Part shown: piece by piece, positions 1 through 8,482 of the stretch | Layout: each line of letters begins with the position of its first letter | How positions within the stretch are numbered: position 1 is the stretch's first letter | From: an uncultured delta proteobacterium | Lineage (GTDB): Bacteria > Desulfobacterota > Syntrophia > Syntrophales > UBA8958 | Length of the DNA stretch: 64,000 nt | NCBI GenBank assembly: GCA_903885795.1 | Contig: CAISJV010000089.1 | Coordinates: forward strand, 1-64,000 | Direction: 5' to 3' | Translations under genes and position numbers: made by a program | The notes under the pieces: generated by a model | What the model saw: the letters and a program-made list of their open reading frames with translations, nothing else | Told to the model about the DNA's origin: nothing | Databases searched by the model: none

Positions 1-1
1 C

Positions 2-832
2 ATCTCCAATGTGGTAACAAAACGGGAACCTAACAACGTATTCAACACCGTTGATTCCTTTGTCCTCGAGTGGAAAGACGGAAAGTTTGTAAAAATTGCC
101 GATAATCTTCCCTGGCTGTTCCGGGTAATCGATGGCAAACCTGGTGGGATTCGGGTCCTTGGCCAAAAAATCGGCTCGCAACGTCCTTTTGATACACCTA
201 TTTACGAGATGGTTTGGAGCGGCGGCAAATACCAGGAAGGCAAAAAACTTAAAATTCCTCAAGGTCTTTCTATCTACGGCCTTACCCTGGATAACCTGGG
301 AGAAGGCGCAGAAAAGATCATTTCCTTTAGCAACTATGACTATCTGTGTGTCTACCAGGAAACAGATAAGGCCCTTTATGCGGTTCAGTCCATGCTGGGG
401 AGCAAGGAGTTCATCTATAAGAGTGACGACGTCTTCGGCGGAAGCAACAGCTATGTAGAGGCCTATGGAGAGGACATGCCCGGGAATGACATCACTTTCT
501 ATTATACCTACATGAATTCGCGAATTCTCTCCTATGACACCAACAAGGACGGAAAGCGGGAACTGATTGTCGTCAAGAATCTTACGGCCAGCCGGATCCT
601 CAAAAATACCAAGATCTTCACATCCAGCGAATTCTACAATCTTGAATGGGATTCCGTGAGCCTGATGGAAAACTGGCGGACCCGGAAAATGGGGGGCTAT
701 GTAGCGGACTATCAGATCAAGGACATCGATAATGACGGTCAGGACGAGATTGTCATGGTCATAGTAACATCTTCAGGTTCTCTGGTGGGACGTGAAAGCG
801 TCATCGCCGCTTATAAGCTTCACGCACAATAG
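2..832 (+). CDS. FG-GAP/VCBS-type repeat protein, C-terminal part (5' end outside window)
   Basis: The reading frame is open to the left edge, so the start lies outside the window; the GTG at 11 is probably not the true start. The visible 270 or so residues read like the C-terminal beta-propeller part of an exported FG-GAP/VCBS protein. Two stretches have the calcium-loop pattern D-x-D/N-x-D-G: around DTNKDGKREL and, near the end, DIDNDGQDEI. The protein is rich in Tyr, Asp and Gly, as such propellers are. Proteins of this kind in deltaproteobacteria often carry an N-terminal CsgG/FlgO-like domain, but that part cannot be seen here. The exact role is unknown. The stop is directly followed by the promoter of tRNA-Met. 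Confidence 0.6.
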   Translation: MSNVVTKREPNNVFNTVDSFVLEWKDGKFVKIADNLPWLFRVIDGKPGGIRVLGQKIGSQRPFDTPIYEMVWSGGKYQEGKKLKIPQGLSIYGLTLDNLGEGAEKIISFSNYDYLCVYQETDKALYAVQSMLGSKEFIYKSDDVFGGSNSYVEAYGEDMPGNDITFYYTYMNSRILSYDTNKDGKRELIVVKNLTASRILKNTKIFTSSEFYNLEWDSVSLMENWRTRKMGGYVADYQIKDIDNDGQDEIVMVIVTSSGSLVGRESVIAAYKLHAQ

Positions 833-835
833 GAG

Positions 836-864
836 TTGACAAGACCTTCGAACTATTTTATAGG
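836..864 (+). promoter_or_regulatory. Sigma-70 promoter for tRNA-Met
   Basis: TTGACA at 836-841 and TATAGG at 859-864 are separated by exactly 17 bp. The expected transcription start, near 871, lies about 22 nt before the tRNA. The -35 box is a perfect consensus. Confidence 0.65.
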
Positions 865-892
865 ACCACCCCTTAACCGTAAAGAACACCAA

Positions 893-969
893 GGCGGTGT
901 AGCTCAGTCGGCTAGAGCATGCGGCTCATATCCGCAGTGTCCCCTGTTCGAGTCAGGGCACCGCCACCA
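893..969 (+). tRNA. tRNA-Met (CAT), elongator type
   Basis: A 77-nt cloverleaf. The acceptor arm GGCGGTG (893-899) pairs with CACCGCC (959-965), followed by discriminator A and an encoded CCA (967-969). The anticodon stem GCGG/CCGC encloses a loop with anticodon CAT. The G1:C72 pair argues against initiator tRNA, which has an unpaired first base. A CAT anticodon could also be tRNA-Ile2, where the C is modified to lysidine by TilS (tilS is present in this window). The body looks more like elongator Met, but sequence alone does not fully settle this. Confidence 0.9.
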
Positions 970-984
970 TAATGCTTCACACGA

Positions 985-1010
985 GCTCGGCTTACGGCCG
1001 GGCTTTTCTT
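985..1010 (+). terminator. Rho-independent terminator of tRNA-Met
   Basis: A 7-bp stem, GCTCGGC (985-991) against GCCGGGC (997-1003), has a 5-nt loop and is followed by TTTTCTT. It lies 15 nt after the tRNA 3' end. It also argues that the next gene does not start at the ATG at 972, which precedes the hairpin. Confidence 0.7.
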
Positions 1011-1058
1011 ATCATTGTTGACAGATTTGCATACTTTTTGCGGGTTCATCATGATTCA

Positions 1059-2030
1059 ATGAGCAAAGAATTTTCGCCGGGACTCTTTTTTCGTAATCCC
1101 CATATCCAGACATTTTTGGGGAGAAGCAAATTTCGCCTCAGGAAAGAAGAGATGTTGAGGCATGCTTCAGCTCCGGTCATCCTTGACGGCGGCAATGGCG
1201 TTCGCCTCCTTGGTTATCACGCAAAACAACAGGGAGATAACAGCCGCGGTCTGATTGCCCTTATTCATGGCTGGGAGGGGAGTGCCGATTCTACGTATAT
1301 CCTCTCCACGGCGTGTTTTTTTTTCGAGAGGGGTTTTGATATTTTCAGGCTCAATCTTCGGGATCATGGAGAGTCACATCACCTGAATGAGGGCCTTTTT
1401 CACGGCGCCCTGCTTCGTGAAACCTTAACGGCGATGCAAAATATTGCTCGCCTATGTGAGCACGGTCAGTTCTACATAATCGGCTTTTCCCTGGGTGGCA
1501 ATTACGCCCTCCGTCTCGGCATGAAACACAATTATGAAGACAGCATGCCCTCCTTGTCCCATGTCTTCGCCGTCAGTCCGGCCCTTGATCCTTACAAGTC
1601 AACATTGGCCATCGATAAGGGGCTCGCGATTTATCGCCGGTACTTTCTGAAGAAATGGAAGCGATCTCTGCTCAAAAAAGAGAAGCTTTTCCCGGATCTT
1701 TACGATTTCCGATCCATAATGAAAATCAGGACCTGTATGGAACTTACCGAGGCCATAATGCCTTATTATCCCGACTTCAGCGACTACCGTCAATACTTCA
1801 GCCATTATACCCTCACAGATAAGGCCTTTTCGGGTTTATCTGTCCCCGTTACAATCATTATTTCTCGGGATGATCCCGTCGTCCCCATTGAGGACTTTCA
1901 TGGTCTGAAGCATCAAAAAAATCTTCATCTGTCTATACAGCGCCATGGAGGTCATTGCGGTTTTATCGACATGCCGGGATTTTCCTGCTGGTATGAACGA
2001 AAGATCTATGACACTATAGGCGCAGAGTAA
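1059..2030 (+). CDS. YheT-type alpha/beta hydrolase
   Basis: A 323-residue alpha/beta-hydrolase of the YheT/EMB8 family (COG0429). The N-terminal signature NPHIQT (residues 13-18) is typical of this family. An oxyanion-hole HGWEGS segment lies at 70-75, the nucleophile elbow GFSLGG has Ser144, and the candidate acid (SRDDPVVP) and histidine (HGGHCGF) lie near the C-terminus. The substrate is unknown; relatives are annotated as carboxylesterases or acyltransferases. The frame is open back to an ATG at 972, but that codon touches the tRNA and lies before its terminator, so the ATG at 1059 is preferred. The Shine-Dalgarno sequence is weak. The Nudix gene follows after 2 bp, so the two are probably co-transcribed. 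Confidence 0.75.
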   Translation: MSKEFSPGLFFRNPHIQTFLGRSKFRLRKEEMLRHASAPVILDGGNGVRLLGYHAKQQGDNSRGLIALIHGWEGSADSTYILSTACFFFERGFDIFRLNLRDHGESHHLNEGLFHGALLRETLTAMQNIARLCEHGQFYIIGFSLGGNYALRLGMKHNYEDSMPSLSHVFAVSPALDPYKSTLAIDKGLAIYRRYFLKKWKRSLLKKEKLFPDLYDFRSIMKIRTCMELTEAIMPYYPDFSDYRQYFSHYTLTDKAFSGLSVPVTIIISRDDPVVPIEDFHGLKHQKNLHLSIQRHGGHCGFIDMPGFSCWYERKIYDTIGAE

Positions 2031-2032
2031 AT

Positions 2033-2896
2033 ATGGATCTGGACATTTTACAGCAAAACTATCGACTGCCGTTCTTGATCGAGAAAAACCTTGCCAAGTA
2101 TGATGGAGATTTTGCACACAAGTGGCAAGCCATCAGACATAACAATCATGCCGGGCAAGCCATTCAACTGGCTGCCGGGGTTCTGCTTCTTTTATGCCAA
2201 CGCTCCGATCACGTATCCGACGCAGGAGAACCGGGTGCATGGGTTTTGCAATTGATAAAAAGATCTTCCCGAGTTACCCAGAGAGGCGATGTCAGTTGTC
2301 CGGGAGGCATGCTTCATCCACTTATAGATTGGGCATTCGGCCTTTTCTTCATCAGAAGCGGTTTCCTGTCCCACTCGCTTTTATCTGTTGGATCGTCTCT
2401 TGCCAAAACCGCTTCCGTAAATAAAAACATAATCTCTTTATTTCTGGCCAATGCCCTCCGCGAATCATGGGAAGAGTTGCATTTGAACCCTCTGCACGTC
2501 TCGCTACTGGGAGCCCTACCAACTTACTCATTACATCTCTTTCGAAGGACCATCTTTCCCCTCGTCGCCATTGTGAGGAATGACTGGACACCCATTCCCA
2601 ACCCGGAGGTCGACAAGATCATCGAGATCCCCCTGACAAGCTTTTTTAGGGAAGATTCCTATGGAAGGTATGTGATCCAAGCTTCGGAAACACTGCCATC
2701 ACCCGACCAAGGGCCGTGGGAATTCCCTTGTCTGATTCATGAGGATGACCAAGGCGAGGAAATTCTCTGGGGAGCTACCTTTTATATTATCATGAACTTC
2801 CTGCGGATTGTTTTTGGTTTTCAGCTCCCCGATTTGCGTTCACGAAGAATCAGAGAGAAGACCTTGAATCCGGACTATCTGACAGGAAACCGGTAA
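2033..2896 (+). CDS. Nudix hydrolase, CoA-pyrophosphatase-like
   Basis: A 287-residue protein with a split Nudix box. The GG of the box is at 91-92 and the catalytic helix RESWEE is at 143-148. The roughly 50 residues between them, where the canonical box has about a dozen, are a hydrophobic insertion. The ending and the upstream RSSRVTQRGDVSCPGG stretch resemble the NudL/YeaB group, which cleaves CoA and acyl-CoA to phosphopantetheine and 3',5'-ADP. CoA specificity is therefore inferred, not shown. It starts 2 bp after the hydrolase stop, so it lies in the same operon. Confidence 0.7.
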   Translation: MDLDILQQNYRLPFLIEKNLAKYDGDFAHKWQAIRHNNHAGQAIQLAAGVLLLLCQRSDHVSDAGEPGAWVLQLIKRSSRVTQRGDVSCPGGMLHPLIDWAFGLFFIRSGFLSHSLLSVGSSLAKTASVNKNIISLFLANALRESWEELHLNPLHVSLLGALPTYSLHLFRRTIFPLVAIVRNDWTPIPNPEVDKIIEIPLTSFFREDSYGRYVIQASETLPSPDQGPWEFPCLIHEDDQGEEILWGATFYIIMNFLRIVFGFQLPDLRSRRIREKTLNPDYLTGNR

Positions 2897-2968
2897 ATGC
2901 CTTCTTACCTGGAGACCTTTGAAAAATGGCTTCGCGGCGGCTTAAAAATCTTTTTCGATTCTGGTTAA
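2897..2968 (+). CDS. Possible 23-residue small protein (weak)
   Basis: An ATG directly abutting the Nudix stop codon (TAAATG) opens a 23-codon frame that ends at TAA in 2966-2968. The peptide begins MPSYLETFEKWLRGG and continues with a short hydrophobic segment. It could be translated by stop-start coupling from the Nudix gene. It could equally be chance: no independent Shine-Dalgarno sequence and no homology can be claimed. Confidence 0.2.
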   Translation: MPSYLETFEKWLRGGLKIFFDSG

Positions 2969-3065
2969 TTGGCATATAATTATGATTAAATACAAGATGT
3001 TAAATTCAACCTCGGAACGGCGAAAAACATTTGTTTCACCGCCTGCGAACCATTTTTCTACGGCA

Positions 3066-3788
3066 ATGAAAAGATCTAACCTGGACTTAAAGGCCTTTGT
3101 TTTTGACTTCGATGGGACCATTGCCAGTTTGACCATTGATTTCCATGAGATGAGAGAAGCAGTTTTGGCACATCTCAATAGCTTTGGTATTCCCGTTGAC
3201 GGTCTTCGCGATCTTTACGTCCTGGAAATGATCGCTGCAGGAAAGCAACTCATCGCCGGACGCTTCCCTGGACAGGAAGAGATCTATTTTCAGCAGGCAG
3301 ACTCACTCGTAAAAGATATCGAAATAAATGCAGCCCGGCGTGGTTCTCTCATCGATGGAACCAGGGATATGTTGATCCAGCTGCGGGCGTTAAGTATCAA
3401 GACCGGCATCGTGACCAGGAACTGTCGGGACGCCTTAAATATGGTTTTCCCCGATATCCTCTCTTTCGTGGATATTGTTCTTACCCGTGAAGAGACCCCT
3501 CATGTCAAACCTGATCCGGATCATCTGATAAAGGTTTTGGAGGCATTCGCATTGCCGGCGGCAAAAGTAGCCATGGTCGGTGATCATGGGATGGACATGA
3601 AACTGGCAAAAAATGTTGGCACCTACGCTATCGGCGTGCTTACCGGCCATGCAAGCGCAGCAGAACTCAGCGGCGCCGGTGCGGATATAGTTATCAACAA
3701 AGCATCGGAAATTATCTCTTTTTTCCTGGATAGAAGTCCACGAGATACTATTCCAGGGAACTTCATTGACATAAATCTTCCACTATGA
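3066..3788 (+). CDS. HAD-superfamily phosphatase (phosphoglycolate phosphatase-like)
   Basis: A 240-residue HAD hydrolase. Motif I, DFDGT, has the nucleophile Asp14 and acid Asp16. Motif II is the TRN of the IVTRN segment, followed by KPDPDH, and motif IV is GDHGMDMKLAKNVG. A helical cap lies between motifs I and II, as in phosphoglycolate and beta-phosphoglucomutase type enzymes. The frame extends upstream to an ATG at 2982, but a perfect TATAAT at 2975-2980 would place transcription start near 2987, inside that extension. The ATG at 3066, just before the conserved domain, is therefore preferred; no clear Shine-Dalgarno precedes either. The phosphomutase gene follows after 29 bp, so a sugar-phosphate link is possible but inferred. 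Confidence 0.75.
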   Translation: MKRSNLDLKAFVFDFDGTIASLTIDFHEMREAVLAHLNSFGIPVDGLRDLYVLEMIAAGKQLIAGRFPGQEEIYFQQADSLVKDIEINAARRGSLIDGTRDMLIQLRALSIKTGIVTRNCRDALNMVFPDILSFVDIVLTREETPHVKPDPDHLIKVLEAFALPAAKVAMVGDHGMDMKLAKNVGTYAIGVLTGHASAAELSGAGADIVINKASEIISFFLDRSPRDTIPGNFIDINLPL

Positions 3789-3817
3789 TTATAGAAACTA
3801 AGAATAGGAGATGAGCA

Positions 3818-5191
3818 ATGAATACAGAAGTGTTTCGTGAATATGATGTTAGAGGCACTGTTGATAAAGATCTGACTCCCGACTTTGTTTACCATCTCGG
3901 TCGTGCGATTGGGACATATGCCCGTCGCCATGGCGTAAAGATCATGACCGTGGGCAGAGACTGCCGGCTTAGCTCGGAAAGCTATGCCGAGACCGTCGGC
4001 AGGGGCGTAAGCGATACTGGCATTTCTATAATCGACATCGGTCTCTGCGCGACACCGATGCTGTACTTTTCCATTCGTCACTTCCAGACCGACGGCGGGA
4101 TAATGGTAACGGGCAGCCATAATCCTCCCGATTTTAATGGTTTCAAGATCTGTATCGGTCCCGATACGATTTATGGCGACGACATTCAGGAACTCCGCAG
4201 GATTATGGAAAAGGGCAACTATGATCCCGTCACTACAGGAGATGTCAGCACCGGAGACATCTCCCTCACCTATCAGGATTATCTTGTCCGGAACGTGGTT
4301 GTCCGTGAAGGCTTGAACATCGTTGTGGATGCCGGTAACGGCACCGGAGGTCTATTTGCCCTTCCCATTTTCCGACGCTTAGGCTGTCGGATTACAGAAC
4401 TCTATTGCGAACCTGACGGACGTTTCCCCAACCATCATCCGGATCCGACCGTTCCCGAAAACCTCCAGGAACTCATCTCTCTTGTAAAGGAAAAGAAGGC
4501 CGATGCGGGTATCGCCTTTGACGGAGACGCAGATCGACTCGGGATAATCACCGATCAGGGCAACATCCTTTGGGGCGACGAGATACTTTTGCTATTCTCA
4601 CGATCTATTCTCAAGAAAAACCCTGGCGCCGCAATCATCGGTGAAGTCAAATGCTCCCAGACACTATATGACGATATCACTGTGAACGGCGGCAGGGCCA
4701 TTATGTGGAAAGCCGGCCATTCGCTGATCAAGGGTAAGATGAAGGAGGAGCATGCCCTCCTGGCAGGAGAGATGAGTGGGCATCTCTTTTTCGCCGATCG
4801 CTATTTCGGCTATGACGATGCTATTTACGCTGCCATCCGTCTCCTCGAGATCTTGTCTGATTCGCCAGGGAAAAAGATAAGCGACATTATGGCAGATGTA
4901 CCCAAGACCTTTACTACCCCGGAGATCCGAATTGACTGCCCTGATGATATAAAATTCAGAGTCGTCGAAGCGGTAAAAGATCACTTTCGCCAAGAATATC
5001 CAATAATCGATATCGATGGAGTGAGAATTCCCTTTGCAGATGGATGGGGTCTTCTTCGCTCCTCAAATACGCAGCCAGTTTTAGTACTCAGGTTTGAGGC
5101 AGTTTCAGATAAACGGTTAAAGGAAATACGTGATCTTATTGAAGGGGTGTTGAATCAGGTTTTGCAGAGTTTTCTATTCATCAAAAAGTAG
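3818..5191 (+). CDS. Phosphomannomutase/phosphoglucomutase (AlgC/ManB type)
   Basis: A 457-residue alpha-D-phosphohexomutase, full length for the family. The N-terminus FREYDVRG is the classic bacterial PMM/PGM start. The phosphoserine loop TGSHNP holds Ser100, the metal loop is FDGDADR (near residue 237), the sugar-binding loop GEMSGH follows, and the phosphate-binding RSSNTQP loop is near residue 417. It interconverts hexose 1- and 6-phosphates for nucleotide-sugar, LPS or exopolysaccharide synthesis; mannose versus glucose preference cannot be read by eye. A good Shine-Dalgarno (AGGAGATGAGCA) precedes the ATG. The gene ends 2 bp before the palindromic element at 5194. Confidence 0.9.
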   Translation: MNTEVFREYDVRGTVDKDLTPDFVYHLGRAIGTYARRHGVKIMTVGRDCRLSSESYAETVGRGVSDTGISIIDIGLCATPMLYFSIRHFQTDGGIMVTGSHNPPDFNGFKICIGPDTIYGDDIQELRRIMEKGNYDPVTTGDVSTGDISLTYQDYLVRNVVVREGLNIVVDAGNGTGGLFALPIFRRLGCRITELYCEPDGRFPNHHPDPTVPENLQELISLVKEKKADAGIAFDGDADRLGIITDQGNILWGDEILLLFSRSILKKNPGAAIIGEVKCSQTLYDDITVNGGRAIMWKAGHSLIKGKMKEEHALLAGEMSGHLFFADRYFGYDDAIYAAIRLLEILSDSPGKKISDIMADVPKTFTTPEIRIDCPDDIKFRVVEAVKDHFRQEYPIIDIDGVRIPFADGWGLLRSSNTQPVLVLRFEAVSDKRLKEIRDLIEGVLNQVLQSFLFIKK

Positions 5192-5193
5192 TA

Positions 5194-5320
5194 ATTCCGG
5201 TTCAAAATCAAAACGCTATCTTCGTTGGCATCGGCAATCGGTTCCCTAACGGTGTGAAAAATACGCCTACGTCGCTTCTTCCTTACTGCCTTGATTTCAT
5301 CTTTGCTTTAGAACCGGAAT
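5194..5320. repeat. MITE-like element copy A, 127 bp with terminal inverted repeats
   Basis: The ends are inverted repeats: ATTCCGGTTC at the left and GAACCGGAAT at the right, with the match continuing imperfectly inward. The interior matches the reverse complement of 37941-38066 along nearly its full length, including CATCTTCGTTGG-like, AAAATACGCCT and GCCTTGATTTCATCTTTG blocks (about 80 percent by eye). It contains no gene. It lies between two convergent genes, exactly where a non-autonomous element or a bidirectional terminator would be tolerated. Confidence 0.8.
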
Positions 5321-5337
5321 AAAAATAATAATATCTA

Positions 5338-7278
5338 CTATTCCAGAATGATAACCTGACCCTCCTTGAGAGTTACGTTTTTCTCCTTCATATTATTCAG
5401 TTCTCGCAGACGAGAAAGCTCCATCTCGTGACTTTTGGCAATGCGAGTTAGGCTATCTCCCTTCTTGACCACATAGGTCTTATCGTTCTTCTTCCCTTCC
5501 GAACTTGCTTTTGTCGACGTTGTTCCTTTGACCACTTTTTTGGAACCCTTTACATCGCTTACAGATGCTTCTTCGTTTGCGATACCGCTGACCGGTCTGG
5601 CAAGCTTGATGATCTCCCCTGTCTTGACGGTATTCTTTTTCATCCGGTTAGTTTCTTTTATTGCCGGAACCGTTGTGTTGTTCTTTTCCGCAATGGACGC
5701 AAGGGTATCTCCCTTCTTGACCCGATAGCTGATGAAATCTCCGCCAACCGTTTTTTTCTTCCTTTCCTCGGAAGCAACGCTATTAGAAACATTCTTTGCT
5801 ACTTTGGAGCTGCGTATGGGAATGGAAAGGTACTGTCCTGTTTTTACACTGCTTTTTGCCGAAAGGTGATTATAAGTTCTTATCGATTGTGGAGATGTGC
5901 GATATTTTTTCGCTATCGATCCGAGAGATTCTCCCCGCTTCACTCGATGGGCGATAACAACTGGACGGGATTGGGGCGCCGGCAGAGGTTTTTCCCAGTG
6001 AGGGATTGCATCGGCCACACTGGCATATTTCCCAGCCATATCCGTGGGGACTTTAAGGGCGTATTCATTCTCCGGCGTTATCTTGTAGCGTAGTTCCGGA
6101 TTGAGTTGCCCCATAGTCTCCTCCGGAATGTTCAGATGCTGGGCAATATCCTGAAGTCGCATTGATTTATTTGTCTTGACGACTTCATAACCCGGGCCGC
6201 GTCCTTGTTTATTCATGGGACTTCCCAAATCCATGCCATATTTTTGGGGATCTCGGACAATGTGGATCGTCGCGAGGAAACGGGGCACATACCGTGCGGT
6301 TTCATAGGGCAATTGATGGTAGAGATCCCAGAAACGGTCCAGATAGTTGATATGCTGTTTTGAGATCACCCGGAGGACCCTGTTCTCGCCGCAGTTGTAT
6401 CCCGCCAGAACCGTCAGCCAGTCTCCAAACATCCCGTGCAGGTCTTTGAGATAGGCAATAGCCGCCCGTGTCGATTTCTCGGGATCCATCCGCTCATCGA
6501 TCCATTGATCCCTTTCGAGACCGTATTTATAACCCGTAGAAGGAATGAACTGCCACAATCCCAAGGCCCGGGCACTCGACAGGGCACTGATTTTAAATCC
6601 ACTTTCCACCAGGGGCAGCCATGATAACTCTTCGGGCAGGCCCAGTCGCTTCAATTCCTTGACAATATCCGGGCGGTAAAGTCCGGAGCGCTGATAGGAA
6701 GAGATGAAAAAGTTACGTTCTCCCGTCTGGAAGGATCTAATCTCTTTCTCCACATCGGCATTAATGATAATCGGGATTTCACCCCTCTTTCCCTGCGCCG
6801 TCGTTTGCATCCCGCTGTATATGGAAAGGATTCGTTTGGAAATGAGAAGACGAAGGTCATCCTTCTGCCTGGCAATCTCGGGATCACCATTTGCATCCAG
6901 GATAAGGGCATATGCCTGATCAAGCATTTCCAGGGCACTTTCCATATCTCCCTTGACCCAGTAGTCGTGAGATTCAGATAAGAGCCGCAGCGCCGCTTCC
7001 ATCATGTCCTGTTCCTGCTGGGCTTCTCCGTCTTTGGATTTGGATTCAGAATGAGCTACCCTCACGGGCTTCTTTTCTGCGGAAACCACGATACCGGCAT
7101 TGGTTTGAGAATTTTCTGATTTTTTCTCCTCTTTCTGCCCCGTTTTAACAACGCCGCCCGGGGAATGGGTGCTTTCTTTAATGTCCTCCCCATACAGATG
7201 TGAGCTATCAACTAATGGAAAGATCAGGATAAACAGAATGATCATGAGATAGATTTTTGCGTATCTTGCTCCTGTCAT
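5338..7278 (-). CDS. Membrane-bound lytic murein transglycosylase with four LysM domains (MltD-like)
   Basis: A 646-residue exported protein. An N-terminal hydrophobic segment (residues 9-25) is followed by a low-complexity, Glu/Lys-rich linker. The transglycosylase SLT domain starts near residue 205, with catalytic Glu225 in LPLVESGF and the later GLWQF and AGYNCGE motifs. Four LysM modules follow, near 375-410, 435-475, 512-553 and 597-646; the last three begin with the YxVKxGD/ES pattern. It cleaves peptidoglycan glycan strands to 1,6-anhydro ends while LysM holds the substrate. E. coli MltD has two LysM modules, so this one is longer. It lies downstream of prfB on the same strand and is the last gene before the repeat. 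Confidence 0.88.
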   Translation of the reverse strand: MTGARYAKIYLMIILFILIFPLVDSSHLYGEDIKESTHSPGGVVKTGQKEEKKSENSQTNAGIVVSAEKKPVRVAHSESKSKDGEAQQEQDMMEAALRLLSESHDYWVKGDMESALEMLDQAYALILDANGDPEIARQKDDLRLLISKRILSIYSGMQTTAQGKRGEIPIIINADVEKEIRSFQTGERNFFISSYQRSGLYRPDIVKELKRLGLPEELSWLPLVESGFKISALSSARALGLWQFIPSTGYKYGLERDQWIDERMDPEKSTRAAIAYLKDLHGMFGDWLTVLAGYNCGENRVLRVISKQHINYLDRFWDLYHQLPYETARYVPRFLATIHIVRDPQKYGMDLGSPMNKQGRGPGYEVVKTNKSMRLQDIAQHLNIPEETMGQLNPELRYKITPENEYALKVPTDMAGKYASVADAIPHWEKPLPAPQSRPVVIAHRVKRGESLGSIAKKYRTSPQSIRTYNHLSAKSSVKTGQYLSIPIRSSKVAKNVSNSVASEERKKKTVGGDFISYRVKKGDTLASIAEKNNTTVPAIKETNRMKKNTVKTGEIIKLARPVSGIANEEASVSDVKGSKKVVKGTTSTKASSEGKKNDKTYVVKKGDSLTRIAKSHEMELSRLRELNNMKEKNVTLKEGQVIILE

Positions 7279-7374
7279 GCCTCATAACTCCTTTCGTATC
7301 TCCGCACTTTATCGCGCTCCTCGTACCATAAATAGAAATATCAGAAAATGAATTTAATTTGTTTTATGGCCCTA

Positions 7375-8482
7375 TTATCCGACAACCGGCGAATTCGTCA
7401 TCAGGTAGGCTTCAATGAAGTCGTCAATGTCGCCGTCCAGAACCCTCGTGGCATTTCCTACTTCCAGGTTCGTCCGGTGGTCCTTGATCATCTTGTAAGG
7501 ATGAAGGACATAGGAGCGGATCTGACTGCCCCAGGCAATATCTTTTTTTGTCTTATTGATTTCATTCTGCCTTTCATTCTGTTCCTGAAGCTTCATTTCA
7601 TAAATTCGTGATTTCAGATACTTCATGGCCATCGCTTTGTTCTTGTGCTGTGATCTCTCATTCTGGCACTGAACCACAATGCCCGTCGGAAGGTGGGTGA
7701 GCCTGACTGCCGAGTCTGTTTTATTTACATGCTGTCCGCCGGCTCCTGAGGAGCGGTACGTATCAACCCGCAGATCATCTTCATCAATGTCAACCACAAT
7801 GCCGTCATCAACTTCCGGATAGACATAGACGGATGCAAAGGAGGTATGCCTGCGGGCGCCGGCGTCAAAGGGTGAAATGCGAACCAGGCGATGAATGCCG
7901 ACTTCTGCCTTGGCATAACCGTATGCGTAGTCTCCTTCAATAGTTACGGAAACGCTTTTAACGCCGGCCTCATCACCAGGAAGATAATCAATGATAGTTG
8001 CTTTAAAACCCTTTCTCTCCACCCAACGCAGATACATCCTCAAGAGTATTTCCGCCCAGTCCTGGGCTTCCGTACCCCCTGCCCCGGCGTGAATGGACAT
8101 AATGGCGTGTAACTGGTCCTCCGGCGCTCCGAGCATCAGGCGCAGCTCATCTTGACGAATGACCTTTTCTAGCTTTAGAAGATCTCGCCCGACATCATCG
8201 CGGGTTCCTTCATCGCCCTCCTCCATAGCCATTTCATACAGCAGCGCCAGCTCATTGTATTGACGCATCTGGACTCGCCAATGTTCAACTGTGTCTTTGA
8301 GTCTTGTCTGCTTTTTAAGAACTTCAGAAGCCCTTTCCGGATCTGACCAAAAGTCTTCCCGGGAGGATGTTATTTCCAGCTCTCTGATTGTCTCTTCCTT
8401 TGCGGCGATGTCAAAGACATTCTCCGAGATGGTTCAATCGCTTACGCAAATCAGCTATGGTTTCATGGATTCCTTCAATCAT
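7375..8482 (-). CDS. prfB: Peptide chain release factor 2, with programmed +1 frameshift
   Basis: The protein is made from two frames. Frame one starts at ATG 8482-8480, behind an AGGAGG Shine-Dalgarno, and reads 23 codons to CTT followed by an in-frame TGA at 8413-8411. A +1 shift at CTT-TGA-C continues with Asp-Ile-Ala and reaches the stop at 7375. A GGAGA block just upstream of CTT can act as the internal Shine-Dalgarno. The joined protein has 368 residues, the normal RF2 length, with the RF2 recognition tripeptide SPF at 203-205 and the catalytic GGQ at 248-250. It terminates at UGA and UAA, and low RF2 raises the frameshift rate, which is known autoregulation. Its start overlaps the lnt stop by 8 bp. 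Confidence 0.93.

Noticed and set aside
836-1021. 61-codon frame across the tRNA-Met region
   Set aside because: It runs through the promoter, the tRNA and its terminator; a protein here is not credible.
8411-8413. TGA in prfB as a selenocysteine codon
   Set aside because: CTT-TGA-C with a purine-rich block upstream is the standard RF2 frameshift site. The frame after TGA contains no continuation in the zero frame.
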